From Gnetum montanum (taxonomy: Eukaryota > Streptophyta > Gnetopsida > Gnetales > Gnetaceae): DNA of 64,000 bases. The stretch lies in assembly GCA_015680685.1 (NCBI GenBank), contig MNCI01009511.1, positions 7,044-71,043 of the forward strand, given 5' to 3'. The notes under the pieces were generated by a model, which was given only the letters and a program-made list of their open reading frames with translations, was not told where the DNA came from and searched no databases. Positions 1-11,168 of this stretch are shown piece by piece. A program made the translations under genes and the position numbers. Position 1 is the first letter of the stretch, and each line of letters begins with the position of its first letter.

Positions 1-567
1 TTTTATGTCTTCTATGCTAAGAGCGAAGGGTTGAGAAACTAGCTAACTCTAACTAATGACTAAGTCTAAATTAACGAACGTCAACATCCATTCCCACTTA
101 CTGTACACACCCTGAATTGATGCAACCGCGGCTACCCAATGCTAATCGTCACTGGGATGACCACGCGTAACGCATGTGCTCGAAGTGGTCGTACTGAGGC
201 ACTTAACTAGGAGGAAAGGGTTGAGAGAATCTAACTAGCCTAAGTGGGATGAGCAGCTGATTCCTTGACTAACCGTACACATCCTTAGATGCTCGTAATT
301 AAGTCGTACTCGTACTGCATTCTAGGAAAGTAATAAATAACATTTAAATAAAATATTATTCCATGCACTACAAGGTTTATCCAATCAAGTTCGTCTTTAT
401 TGTCGTACACAACTTGTGTTCAGGTACAATGTTGCTCGAATAAAGATCCGTTCCCTCAAGGACTCCTACTGCGGGCACATGGAAAATAATCTATCTCTGG
501 AGTGATCAAACTGCTAGAGTTTCCCTACTTCTAGACCAGGATGAGAAATGAGGGGAGTGCCACCTCT

Positions 568-575
568 TATTTATA
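568..575 (-). promoter_or_regulatory. TATA box of LTR E1a
   Basis: TATTTATA on the plus strand reads TATAAATA on the minus strand. It sits about 50 bases from the LTR end, the same relative place as the TATA boxes of the E2 and E3 LTRs, so it is the likely core promoter of this minus-oriented element. Confidence 0.55.
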
Positions 576-588
576 GATTTGGCGGCGG

Positions 589-604
589 ACCGCGATATCG
601 CGGT
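589..604. repeat. 16 bp perfect palindrome in LTR U3
   Basis: ACCGCGATATCGCGGT is its own reverse complement. It contains four CpG sites and lies between the TATA box and the LTR end, in the presumed U3. The core GATATC recurs in the E2 LTR start. A role as a factor-binding site is inference. Confidence 0.6.
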
Positions 605-627
605 GCATGCAATATCGCGTCTCATCA

Positions 628-982
628 TAAGTGAATGTTGCAATGATGAAGTAATCTCGATCTTTATTTTTGATCATGTGCGCATTCAAGTACGTCACAC
701 TCGAATAAAGGTGTCATACAATTACAAGCATCACACTGTGGGCATGCACTTGCGAAAATAATCTAACTCCTACGGAAACAAAATGCAAGAGGTTCACTAC
801 AACTACTATAAAGGTGTCTGAATGAGGTAGAAGGCCCTCTTATTTATAGGCCGGGATAGGCAGCTACGTAAACGGGGCCACGTCGATGCGATCGTGTATA
901 TGGGGCCCCATTGACGTGGCCGAGTATACGGGGCCCCGTATACGTGGCCTAGTTGACGCATTGACTATATAGCGCTTCATCA
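628..982 (-). mobile_element. LTR fragment (E1b) interrupted by E1a
   Basis: Bases 628-740 match in reverse complement the middle of the E2 LTR (compare 3340-3460): AATGATGAAGTAATCTCG, the ATCATGTGCGCA block and the CACTCGAATAAAGG block occur in order. A TATTTATA box lies at 841-848, GC-rich U3 sequence at 860-960 and the end TTCATCA at 976-982. It is followed by GTAAT and then by sequence from the middle of an R unit, so this LTR inserted in R. The matching left TSD lies outside the window. Confidence 0.7.
841..848 (-). promoter_or_regulatory. TATA box of LTR E1b
   Basis: TATAAATA on the minus strand, placed just downstream (minus sense) of a GC-rich U3 containing repeated GGGGCCCC and GACGTGGCC-like segments. 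Confidence 0.5.
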
Positions 983-1316
983 GTAATAAAAAATGTCAAG
1001 AAAGTTTATCTATTAGCAATTACATACCAAATATTCAAAATGGACAAGATATTTAAGATATTTTAAGTACTAATATTTTGTTTGTAGGTATTGGTCAAGA
1101 TATGGAGATAATATCTTTCGATTATGTTGATGTTATTGACAAGGCAGGGGCCTCCTCCCCCTTGACCCAATGTTAATCTTTTCATGTAATGTTTAGTTTT
1201 CTTCCCCAAATGAAAGGTTTTTAAGGATTGGTTGTAAAGATGAAACCCTAAAAAGATATTCCTATTCATCTATGAACTTTGCAATTACATTCTTTCTTTT
1301 CCCTGTGCTACACACT

Positions 1317-1505
1317 AAATTAGGGTGTGTTGAAACTAAAAGAATTAAAACCTAGGATGTCTTGAAACTGAAATAATTAAAACTTAGGGCATTTTGAAAC
1401 CAAAATAAATTAGGGTGTCTTGAAACTGAAACAATTAAAACTGAAGATGTGTTGAAACCGAAATAATTAAAACTCAAGGTGTGTTGAAACTGAAATAATT
1501 AAGAC
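1317..1505 (+). repeat. 34 bp minisatellite inside R unit
   Basis: About six head-to-tail copies of a unit close to TTGAAACTGAAATAATTAAA plus a GGGTGTG or GGGCATT spacer. Shorter versions occur in the other R units (about 2215-2283, 9455-9575, 10283-10440, 35378-35535 and 45508-45662). Copy number differs between units, and E2 inserted in one such block. Confidence 0.8.
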
Positions 1506-2994
1506 ATATATGTTTTAAAGATATATGGTTAAATTTTAACTTTATAACTAGGCATTATTTTATACAATTAAACTTATGACTTAAAGCTTTCAAATCACAC
1601 CTTAAGATATATAGTTAAATTAAAATTTTATAACTCATCATTGCTTGCTAGAATTTAATCTATGACTTAAAACTTTCAAATCAAAAATCTTACCACTAAA
1701 TTAATATCTCATCATTGTACTACCAACCTTGAGTTTCAATGTCTTTTATATACCTTTGTGGAAGGTTCCAATCAAATCAATTTTAAGGAATTATTTAATA
1801 ACTAAGAGAAAACAAATATTTGTTTGTAAGGTCTCACAGAAACCTGTTGTTAATTCAGATGGTTTCCAAATGGTTCTTCATGGTAAAAAACATCAAGGAA
1901 GTCTATCTATTAGCAATTAGATACCAAATATTCAAAATGGGCAACATATTCAAGATATTTTAACTACTAATAATTTGTTTGTAGGTATTGGTCAAGATAT
2001 GGATACAATATCTTTTGATTATGTTGATGTTATTAATAGGGTGAGGGCCTCCTCCCCCTCCACCCAATCTTAATCTTTTTATGTAATGTTCAATTTTCTT
2101 CCCCAAATGACAGGTTTTTAAGGATTGGTTGTAAAGATGAACCCCTAAAAAGATATTCCTATTCATATATGAACTTTGTAGTTACATTCTCTCTTTTCCC
2201 TATACTACACACTAAATTAGGGCATGTTGAAATTGAAATAATTAAAATCAAGGACATGTTGAAACCGAAATAATTAAAACATAGATGTTTCAAAGATATA
2301 TGGTTAAATTTTAACTTTATAACTAGGCATTGTTTTATAGGATTGAACTAATGACTTAAAGCTTTCAAATCACACCTTAAGACATATATTTAAATTATAA
2401 TTTTATAACTTAACATTACTTACTAGAATTTAACCTATGACTTAAAACTTTCAAGTTAAAAATCTTCCCATTAAATCAATATCTCATCATTATACTACCA
2501 ACCTTGAGTTTCAGTGTCCTTTATATATCTTTGAGAAAGGTTCCAATCAAATCAATTTTAAGGAATTCTTTAATAACTAAGAAAAAACAAATATTTGTCC
2601 ATAAGATCTCACAGAAACCTAGTGTTAATCTAGATGATTTTCAAATGGTCCTTCGTAATAAAAAACATTAAATAAGTCTATCTATTAGCAATTACATACC
2701 AAATATTAAAAATGGGCAACATATTCAAGATATTTTAACTACCAATAATTTGTTTGTAGGTATTGGTCAAGATATGGAGATAATATCTTTTAATTATGTT
2801 GAAGTTATTGATAAGGCAGGGGCCTCCTACCCCGCCACCCAATGCTAATCTTTTCATGTAATGTTCAATTTTCTTCCCCAAATAAAAGGTTTTTAAGGAT
2901 TGGTTGTAAAGATGAAACCCTAAAAAGATATTCTTGTTCATCTATAAACTTTGTAGCTACATTCTCTATTTTCCATGTGTTGCACACTAATTAG

Positions 2995-2999
2995 GGCAT
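2995..2999. repeat. Target-site duplication GGCAT, left of E2
   Basis: GGCAT precedes the TGATGAA end of the E2 left LTR and recurs at 9455-9459 directly after the right LTR. The two flanks rejoin to the R minisatellite phrase TTAGGGCATGTTGAAA. Confidence 0.9.
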
Positions 3000-3973
3000 T
3001 GATGAATCATGGTTTGCTAGGTGCTGATATCAGACCCCTGTTATCAGACCCTTGTTAACTAGGTGCTGATATCGAACCCCTATTATCGGACCCCTGATAT
3101 TGGGTATGTGATATTGGGGACAACATCAACTAGGTTACGTCGATGGAGCCTTGTCAACGCGGCCCCATTGACGCATCCGTCCATGCGTTAACGCAACCTC
3201 GTTAATGCAAGGTCTATCTCTAGCTATAAATAAGCACACACCCGTCACATTTAGGCATCTTTTGGGTTAATTGTAGGGAAGCTCTTGCAGTTTGTTTCTA
3301 TAGGAGTTAGACTATTTTCCCAAGTGCATGCCCGCAATGTGATGCTTGTAATTGTATCGAACCTTTATTCGAGTGTGATGTACTTGGATACGCACATGAT
3401 CGGCAATAAAGAGCGAGATTACTTCATCATTGCAGCATTCACTTAGTTTTAATTGTTTAATTATTATTATTATTTATTATTTTCTTAGTTAATATTTCTT
3501 TATCATCATTTACTATTCCTATTGGTAAATGCGAAATAAGTACGACTTAATCACGAACATTGAAGTGTAACTACTTGGTAACCTAGTAGCATATCTAGGA
3601 GTGCTTAAGTAATATATACTTGGTAAGCCTAGAAGTAGTACACAAGGTCTAAGATGTATATGGATGATTAAGAATGGATGCTCATCGAACTTAGGCTAGC
3701 TTAGATTCTCTTCTCCCACTTCCTATTAGGTAAAACATAGTTATTTTCCATTGCCTCTAGGAGTAGCACTAATTTAGGTCCACATCATATACCTCACTCT
3801 AGACTAAACCATACGTGACAAAGAAAATACTAGTCTAGGTGGGAAGAGAGTGAACTACGATCAACATGTAATGATCTAGATACCACAACTAGCCCATCCA
3901 CAGAGTTCGACCAGATCGTGCGTGAATGCTCGTATTCGTATGGTTGAGTGTAGGGGTACCTTGCCACTCATCA
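3000..3973 (+). mobile_element. E2 5' LTR
   Basis: It begins TGATGAATCATGG and ends CACTCATCA, and aligns along its length with 8509-9454. U3 starts with repeated GATATC/TTATCGGACCCC phrases and GTCGATG/GTCAACG segments, then TATAAATA at 3225-3232. The 3' copy lacks part of the U3 phrase repeat, which explains most of the length difference (974 against 946). Confidence 0.9.
3225..3232 (+). promoter_or_regulatory. TATA box of E2 5' LTR
   Basis: TATAAATA follows the GC-rich U3 repeats and precedes the conserved TTTAGGCATCTTTTGGGTTA segment, which may include the transcription start. The equivalent box in the 3' LTR is 8720-8727. Confidence 0.6.
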
Positions 3974-3974
3974 T

Positions 3975-3992
3975 TGGCACCGTTGCTAGGGA
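3975..3992 (+). other. E2 primer-binding site, tRNA-Asp type
   Basis: TGGCACCGTTGCTAGGGA begins one base after the 5' LTR. The plant tRNA-Asp(GUC) 3' end predicts TGGCGCCGTTGCCGGGGA, so there are three mismatches. Athila-type elements commonly use this tRNA. The plus sense fixes the orientation of the element. Confidence 0.8.
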
Positions 3993-4105
3993 TAGTGCTA
4001 GTTATTTAGATTAGCTATATCATACAAGATCATTTTAACAAAGTATTCATGATATATCTTTTAGAAAGAAGTAATTGCAAACAAGTCACACACAAGTTCA
4101 CAATA

Positions 4106-5630
4106 ATGTCTCTCTCACAAGACTATGACAACGCAACAGCTAGTGAGGCAATTCATTGGAGAACCAATGAAATATATGATGATGATGAAGAAGTTAGGAG
4201 TACTCAATCCTATGCAGGGGTCTCCTATGGTCATCAGCACCTCGACAATACTCACGGACTCTTGTCGTCCAACTTTAGCACCTCCAATAAGGATGGGACA
4301 TCCCATATAATGAGGGGGCCCGTAAGGCCTAGGACCTTCTCAGTAGTTAACAAGAATCTATCCAGGGATGATTGGAAGACTTACCAAGGTTATGATGAGT
4401 CTTCCAGTTCTTTCTCTCTCTACCCCTTCAATGTCAGGTTGTGACATGGATGACTTTCTTTCAAGGGGTTGGCGTAGAAATAAAAATCAAACCCACGGGC
4501 AAAGTTAGAAACACCAACATGAACGAAGACAAGATCATCCCAACTTGCAAATTCATAACCTACCTAGTGACGATGAACCCCTGCTGGCCACTAAGAGCCT
4601 AATGCATATACAAGAGGCTATTCGAATATCTCGCAAGCATCGCAAGGAAAGCCGTCTACCCAGGCTTGATTTAAATAAATTTTCCAAGTTTTTAGGAGGC
4701 TATGATTTAGATCCGCAACATCATTTATAAGCCTTCTACGATGCTTGTGTATGGAACAATATTGATAATGGGTGGCAAAAACTTAAGCTCTTTCCTATGA
4801 CACTTGTTGGCTAAGAAAAAGTATGGTATAGGTCCTTAAGATCACAATCAATTCGACGTTGGCTGACAATGGTAGAACTCTTCAATGAAAGATATCAAAC
4901 CTATGCAAGAGTGTCAACCTTGAGGAGACAAATCGAAGAATGAAAATAGGGGCATCATGAACCCTTGGACATGGCCTTAGAAAGATACTATTCGTTGTTA
5001 CATAATTGCCCAAGCCATGGATTCTCCGAGGAAAGGCTAATGTACCACATCATGGATGAGCTCCGTAATGAAACAAGGGAGACCCTAGGGATGTAGGCCC
5101 CAGGTCAACTATATGAGCTACGGACCCACCAACTCCAAGAGCTTATCCAAAAAGTAACAAAAGAAGAAGGAGAAATAGCTAAATGGGAGAATGTTGAAAG
5201 TTCTTAATAGGACCAAAATCTCAACTTAACAAGCGTCCATGATCATGAAGAGGAGAAATCAACCCACTTCAAGGAGGTGGAATCATCTTTGCCAATCCTA
5301 CAATCACTAGATGAAATTAAGGTAAAGATCAATAAGATGATAGACTGGGTACATGAAAGATGTGGAGAATATGCCAACATTATTAGAGGAAGAACCATGA
5401 CAAACCAAGAAATAGGACAGAACACCACTAGACAATTGGAAAGAAGGGTTGAAGAGAATAAGGATACAAACTCAACTGCCAATCATACATTTCAATGTAA
5501 TATTTGCCTGTACGATCACCCCAAAGGTCAATGCCCAATCTTGTCACATTTACATGAGCATTGGGGAGGAATGTTACATCCAGAGTTCGTACAAAAGTAC
5601 TGTGTCCAACCACAATGGCAAAAACCTTAG
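4106..5630 (+). pseudogene. gag: E2 gag remnant
   Basis: The start is the ATG at 4106 (MSLSQDYDN). An in-frame ATG at 4049 lies nearer the LTR and is less likely. Open pieces follow at 4106-4444, 4545-4730, 4731-5205 and 5210-5630 with stops and frame changes between them. The capsid-like part includes FSKFLGGYDLDPQ, KLKLFPMTLVG and ELFNERYQTYARVSTLRRQI, then ALERYYSLLHNCPSHGFSEE, which fits the plant retrotransposon gag pattern. A zinc knuckle CNICLYDHPKGQC (CX2CX3HX4C) lies near 5490-5530 and matches the Athila gag knuckle spacing. The E3 gag has parallel segments (RYYSILHRCPSHGYS). Gag would form the virus-like particle and bind element RNA. This copy cannot be expressed whole. Confidence 0.85.
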
Positions 5631-6440
5631 TCATGGGGGAGGCCACTGCCAACTAGACCATACCCTTCGTATGTTCCAATGCCAAGTGCTTATCAAGTTC
5701 AACATCCTATTTCCCCGACGAGGTCAACATCCTCTATTTCACCACATTGTTATCATGCTCTTAAGTACTATCAACCCATGTCCTCTCCAACAAGATCACT
5801 ACCTCATGTTTCTTACACTTCTCTTTGCCCTCAATATTCTCATCATTGACCTCCTTCTACATTGCCAACAGTTGTGCTAGAAGGTTTTGCACCATAGCAT
5901 CAACCCATGAACATTACTTGTGCTACTACTATTAATAGCAGTGGAGGTCCTCCACAATGTTGAAAGCGTCCTTTCTTTAGGCATGACCATAGAAGGAGAT
6001 AGCATAGTTCTGAAACCACTACATCCACCAACTCAGCACAAGTTCATCACTATGATGCATCTTCTCCCTCGAACTCAACACCTCTTGTGACTTTATCTGG
6101 GCCACCAATTAATGCTCCAACAACCATGTAGCCTAATGAATATAGCCACATAGGGAGACCTATTGATCCTTGCATACCATCTTACAGTCACGAGTGCCAT
6201 AGTGGGTCAACTCCTTATCAATTAACCACATCTTATAACTTGCCCCACTATGTCAACTTTAATCAAGTGTGTACACCCCAATTTGGGTACATTCTAGCCA
6301 CCACATCAAAAGACACCTAGTGGGTTGGACATGACCAGACTCTAATATTTCCAACATGCATGGATCTACATTTTCCATTTATTAATTCTAGCCATGCCCA
6401 AAAGTTTAGTTATGGGGGATATCCTCCATTCTAACAAGCA
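5631..6440 (+). pseudogene. E2 Pro/Ser/Thr/Tyr-rich gag extension
   Basis: After the gag stop, the plus strand continues in a low-complexity composition: fragments such as PTRPYPSYVPMPSAYQVQ and YHALKYYQPMSSPTRSLPH are readable with intervening stops. Rich in P, S, T, Y and H, it looks like a disordered tail. The protease expected here in an autonomous relative is not seen. No function is assigned. Confidence 0.45.
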
Positions 6441-7891
6441 GAATTAATAAATGTTTTTCCTTTTCTTCAATTTTTCAATTTTTTGTTTTTTGTTTTTCAG
6501 TTTTTTATCTTTCAATTTGTTGTTTTATCTTTTTATTTATTGTTTTATCCTTTTATCTTTTTATGGGTAATCTTATCTATGAATAAAACACTCATGTGAC
6601 TCGTTGGTTGAGGTGTTGTACTTTGCTATCAAGTCTCAGGTGACTAATTACTTGGACAACAGGCCCATCACATCCACCCATCCATTCTATTAATAAGAGG
6701 TTCTACTCTAGGTACAATGATATTCTTGACATCATTAAAACTTAAAGTAAATTTGTGCTCATTATGCCTAGAGCGAAAAATGATGGACTAAGAGGGAATG
6801 ACCAAGGTGTGACATCAAGGGGACTTGTGGATTCTCTTTGGTGACATCTGTAGGAGCTATCATGCAGCCTGGTTGTACCAAGATCCTTGTAGATCTAAAG
6901 GAAAAATGGGAGTAAGAGTAATAAAGGCACTCAAAAAAAATTAAAAAAACAAAAAAAAAACAAAAAAACCCGAATGTTATTCTAGGGGGTCCCATTGGAA
7001 AGACATGCATCCATGCCTGAAGGTAGGTGGCTTCTGGATTAAGCATTCAAAAAACAGAAAAAAAAAATAACAACAAGAAAGAAAAAAGAGAGAGGAAAAG
7101 ATCAAGATAGTAGTGCCACAAGGAAATTTCAAAATCACTCCTTCCTTGAATGAAATGCCAAGTGATTGCACACCTTGTTGTCATGGTACTCTTATGGTTG
7201 TCCATCATGAGATGAAACAATGTGATGTCGCTAATCAGAGGAATGGACTTGGTTTTGATTTTGGAGTGATGGGCTGATGACACATTAATGATATCCTACA
7301 CTCAAGATTCATTATGCCCTGGGTCAGTTACCTCATGTCTCGATCTCTGCAATCCCTTCCATGATTTGTCTCATCTCGCTATCCAAGATTTTTTGACTTG
7401 TGTCTTGTGTCGCATAAGAATTCATACCTCATTACAGTGGTATCAACATGTGTGTGTTTTGTTACATCGGTGTAGATTACATTTAACCCTTCTAGTGCCT
7501 ATAGACATTTTAAAATGTGGTCACGCAAAGGCATTATAGGTTGAAACCTGCTTTGGGGAGGATCCACTTGTGTGACTTTTGTAATTTGTACTTTCTGCAC
7601 ATCACCACATTATTTTATACCCTTTGAGTACTTCATTGCCAAATCTATTCTTTCCTTTGTCATCATTTTATCAAACATTCCTCAAAACCATTACATGTCC
7701 TTTTATGTGTCACCTAAATAAAATAGTTCTGACATTAAACTTTTAGGACAACTTCCTTGAACTTTTTTTTTCTAACTCTAAAATCACACTAAGCAAAGAA
7801 TTCAACATTTACTAAAGGCAATATGTAAGGTATGAAATAATTAAACTTCTTTTAATAACCTTACTAACAATTCATCTTTGTGTGATTATAG
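6441..7891. other. E2 non-coding stretch
   Basis: No recognisable coding sequence. It starts with a T-rich tract (6445-6560), has an A-rich tract at 6925-6970 and another at 7045-7100, and a pyrimidine-rich stretch before a TGTGATTATAG that could serve as a 3' splice site just before 7892. The place of pol in an autonomous element is taken by this sequence. Confidence 0.6.
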
Positions 7892-8200
7892 ATGACGCCT
7901 AAAAGAGGACAACAAGGAGGACCTTCTCAAGGTGCAACTGAACTCCTAGGGGGAGGCAGAAGCCAAGGACCTCATGTAGAACGTGCAGAGTAGGAGGCAC
8001 AATCATTCAACATCCATTAGGGAACTTCTGTCATGGCACAATCTAGCCAAGCACAAGGTGGAGAGGTCAGGGCATGAGCCTATGAAGAGGAACAATGGCT
8101 CTTTGCAGCATGGCATGTCAAGGCCAATCACATGTTCCCACAACTGCTATGTCCATGGGAAGTGCCAACTCCATCAACATTAGACCATCAACATGGATGA
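7892..8200 (+). pseudogene. E2 3' ORF remnant
   Basis: ATG at 7892 directly follows TGTGATTATAG. The frame reads MTPKRGQQGGPSQGATELLG, then continues with stops through YEEEQWLFAAWHVKANHMFP to a TGA at 8198-8200. The basic, glycine-rich start recalls the MAPRQKHTLEAGTSEPRDK start of the long ORF near the 3' end of E3, and it has the same place (after the pol position, before the 3' LTR). It may be a truncated remnant of the same accessory gene. That homology is an inference from position and a short N-terminus only. Confidence 0.4.
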
Positions 8201-8478
8201 ATCATAATTCTTAGATAGAAGAGAAGAAACGTCAGGTGCTTATTCAATGGTATCAATCTCAAAAACCTGATGCATAGGACAAAGGAAGAGATCCATGGAG
8301 GAACCACCACCACCAGGAACCACATGAGTTCCAATAAATTCTGTCATTTTGTGTTTGTATCCCAATTTTGTCATAATTAATTCTCCACTATGGCATGAAT
8401 AAATTTCTAGTCAGTCAATAATCCCATACCTATCCACTATGTAATCAATTGAGCTTGTTCCTCACTTTCTTTGACTTG

Positions 8479-8508
8479 AGGACGAGTTGTTATTCAATCT
8501 TGGGTGTA
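8479..8508 (+). other. E2 3' end leader and polypurine-like tract
   Basis: AGGACGAGTTGTTATTCAAT then CTTGGGTGTA directly before the TGATGAA of the 3' LTR. Plant Athila/Tat elements typically end with a GAGGACAAG phrase and a CTTGGGGG purine tract here, so this is the plus-strand primer site in decayed form. Confidence 0.6.
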
Positions 8509-9454
8509 TGATGAATCATGGTTTGCCAGGTGCTGATATCGAACCCTTGTTAACTAGGTGCTAATATCAGACCCTTGATATTGGGTATGTGATATCAGGG
8601 ATAGCGTCAACTAGGTCGCATCGATGGAGCCCCATCAACGCAGCTGCATCAATGCGGCCTTGTCGATGCATCCTTCCATGCGTTAACACAGCCTCGTTAA
8701 CGTAGGATCTGTCTTTAGCTATAAATAAGTGCAAACCTGCCGCATTTAGGCATCTTTTGGGTTAATTGTAGGGAAGCTCTTACAGTTTGTTTCTATAGGA
8801 GTTAGACTATTTTCCCAAGTGCATGCTGACAATGTGATGCTTGTAATTGTATGGAACCTTTATTCGAGTGTGACGTACTTGGACACACACATGATTGGTA
8901 ATAAAGATCGAGATTACTTCATCATTGTAGCATTCACTTAGTTTTAATTGTTTAATTGTTATTGTTATTTATTGTTTTCTTTGTTAATATTTCTTTACCA
9001 TCATTTACTATTCCTATTGTTAAGTGTGGAATGAGTACGACTTAATCACGAACATTGAAGTGTAACCACTTGGTAACCTAGTAGTGTATCTAGGAGCACT
9101 CAAGTAAGCCCAGAAGTAGTACATGAGGTCCAAGATGTGTACGGATGACTGAGGACAGATGCTCATCGCACTTAGGCTAGCTTAGATTCTCTTCTCCCAC
9201 TCCCTATTAGCTAAAACAGAGTTATTTTCCATTGCCTCTAGGAGTAGCACTAGTTTAGGCCGACATCATACACCTCACTCTAGACTAAACCATATGTGAC
9301 AAAGTAAATACTAGTCTAGGTGGGAAGATAGCGAACTGCAATCAATGTGTAATGATCTAGATACCACAACTAGCGTGTCCATGGAGTTCGATTGGATTGT
9401 GCATGAATGCTCATAGTCATATGGTTGAGTGTAGGGGTACCTCGTCGCTCATTA
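8509..9454 (+). mobile_element. E2 3' LTR
   Basis: Begins TGATGAATCATGG and ends CGCTCATTA (the 5' copy ends CTCATCA, so the last triplet carries a C to T change). TATAAATA lies at 8720-8727. GGCAT follows at 9455-9459. Confidence 0.9.
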
Positions 9455-10777
9455 GGCATGTTGAAACTGAAATAATTAAAACCTAGGACATGTTGAAACC
9501 AAAATAATTAAAACTCAAGGCATTTTGAAACTGAAATAAATTAGGGTGTGTTGAAACTGAAATAACTAAAACATAGATGTTTCAAAGATATATGGTTAAA
9601 TTTTAACTTTATAACTAGGCATTGTTTTATACGATTGAACTGATGACTTAAAGCTTTCAAATCACACCTTAAGACATATATTTAAATTAGAATTTTATAA
9701 CTTAGCATTACTTACTAGAATTTAACCTATGACTTAAAACTTTCAAGTTAAAAATCTTACCACTAAATTAATATCTCATCGTTGTACTACCAACCTTGAG
9801 TTTCAATGTCTTTTATATACCTTTGAGGAAGGTTCCAATCAAATCAATCTTAAGGAATTCTTTAATAACTAAGAAAAGACAAATATTTGTTCATAAGGTC
9901 TCACAAAAACCTGTTGTTAATCAAGATGCTTTCCAAATGGTTCTTCGTAATAAAAAACATCAAAGAAGTCTATCTATTAGCAATTACATACCAAATATTC
10001 AAAATGGGCAACATATTCAAGATATTTTAACTACTAATAATTTGTTTGTAGGTATTGGTCTAGATATGGAGACAATATCTTTTGATTATGTTGATGTTAT
10101 TAACAAGGTGGGGGCTTTCTCCCCCTCCACCCAATGTTAATATTTTCATGTAATGTTCAATTTTCTTCCCCAAATGAAAGATTTTTAAGGATTGGTTGTA
10201 AAGATGAAACCCTAAAAAGATATTCCTGTTCATCTATGAACTTTACAATTACATTCTCTTTTCCCTTGTGTTGCATACTAAATTAGGGCATGTGGAAACT
10301 GAAATAATTAAAACCCAGGATGTGTTAAAACCAAAATAATTAGAACTTAGGGTGTTTTGAAATTGAAATAAATTAGGGTGTGTTGAAATTGACATAATTA
10401 AAACTTAGGGCATGTTGAAACCGAAATAATTAAAATATAGATGTTTCAAAGATATATGGTTAAATTTAAACTTTATAAGTAGGCATTGTTTTATACAATT
10501 GAACTTATGACTTAAAGCTTTCAAATTGTACCTCAAGATATATAGTTAAATTAGAATTTTATAACTCAGCATTACTTACTAAAATTTAACCCATGACTTA
10601 AAACTTTCAAATCAGAAATATTACCACTAAATTACTATCTCATCATTGTATTACTAACCTTGAGTTTCAATGTCTTTTATATACCTTTGAGGAAGGTTTT
10701 AGTCAAATCAATTTTAAGGAATTCTATAATGACTAAGAGAAAACAAATATTTGTTCATAAGGTCTCACAGCAACTAT
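9455..10777. repeat. R tandem array, block 1 right part
   Basis: Continuation of the array across E2. The marker recurs at 10048, which is 832 bases from the previous copy once E2 and one TSD copy are removed. It ends at 10777, where EA begins just after TCACAGCAACTAT within the R reading frame. Confidence 0.85.
9796..10140 (+). CDS. R-unit open reading frame, 114 codons, unknown
   Basis: The longest open copy of a frame shared by all R units. It starts MSFNVFYIPLRKVPIKSILR and ends FSPSTQC. Related frames are at 1729-1920 (stopped early), 45157-45372 and 46021-46224, and the closed copies differ from it mostly by single codons. The peptide has no membrane segment, cysteine motif or domain that I recognise. 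Conservation of the frame over several units suggests descent from a coding exon, but AT-rich tandem repeats can keep frames open by chance. Function unknown. Confidence 0.25.
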   Translation: MSFNVFYIPLRKVPIKSILRNSLITKKRQIFVHKVSQKPVVNQDAFQMVLRNKKHQRSLSISNYIPNIQNGQHIQDILTTNNLFVGIGLDMETISFDYVDVINKVGAFSPSTQC

Positions 10778-11137
10778 TGATATATAAATTTTGGACACAC
10801 CAAAACCTAGGGAAAAAACTCGTTTGAGAAGACTATTGCCTATGGGTACGGAAACTCAGGAGTAGTCTCAGCTGGAGACAACTATGTAATGTTTCAACAA
10901 ATAAACTAAACTAAAAAATCAGGAACTTTGAGTAACTATCTTGAATTTCCAAACTAAATCAAAATATAATAAGTTTAATATTTTCCCTAGTCTCCTGTTA
11001 CTGTCGTCAGTCGATTGGTGCCAGTGGTGCCCACTATTGGGTAGCAAAACCCCAACTATCGCCAAAGAAGGAGAGAGAGAGATAACCCACTATGGGGATG
11101 TGCTACCTCTTTGCTGTTGTTGCTATAGTTGTTACTG

Positions 11138-11168
<31 letters not shown>

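Larger units (their letters stand above)
1..627 (-). mobile_element. Partial LTR (E1a), Athila/Tat-like, minus orientation
   Basis: This stretch resembles the E3 LTRs at 50795-51674 and 63082-63979: the same run of CTAACTAGCTAAC-like sequence, CATTCCCAC, GTACACACC, the AATAAAG-type block and a TATTTATA box follow in the same order. It ends in CTCATCA at 621-627, the terminal inverted-repeat end seen in E2 and E3. The left part lies outside the window. It retains many more CpG sites than most of the window, which suggests a younger insertion. Sequence at 628 onward is the middle of another LTR, so this looks like the right LTR of an element inserted in that LTR. Confidence 0.75.
983..2999. repeat. 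R tandem array, block 1 left part
   Basis: A direct tandem repeat. The marker GTAGGTATTGGTCAAGATAT or a close variant starts at 1084, 1981 and 2756, giving periods of 897 and 775. Each unit holds, in order, a short minisatellite of about 34 bp repeats, an AT-rich stretch with TATGGTTAAATTTTAACTTT, a partly open plus-strand reading frame beginning TTGAGTTTCAATGTC, and a CTCCTCCCCC run. The first unit is truncated by E1b at 982. The array continues after E2 at 9455. I do not recognise the unit as a known satellite. Confidence 0.85.
3000..9454 (+). mobile_element. E2: non-autonomous Athila/Tat-like LTR retrotransposon
   Basis: A complete but pol-less element of 6455 bp. Order: 5' LTR, tRNA-Asp primer site, gag remnant with a CCHC knuckle, Pro/Ser-rich extension, long non-coding stretch, 3' ORF remnant, polypurine-like end and 3' LTR, flanked by TSD GGCAT. 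I see no protease, RT, RNase H or integrase. Gag resembles that of E3, and both use the same kind of primer site, so an E3-like relative is the natural helper. The insertion interrupts an R unit. Confidence 0.92.

Noticed and set aside
3974-3993. tRNA-Asp gene fragment
   Set aside because: It is only the 18 base primer-binding complement next to an LTR end.
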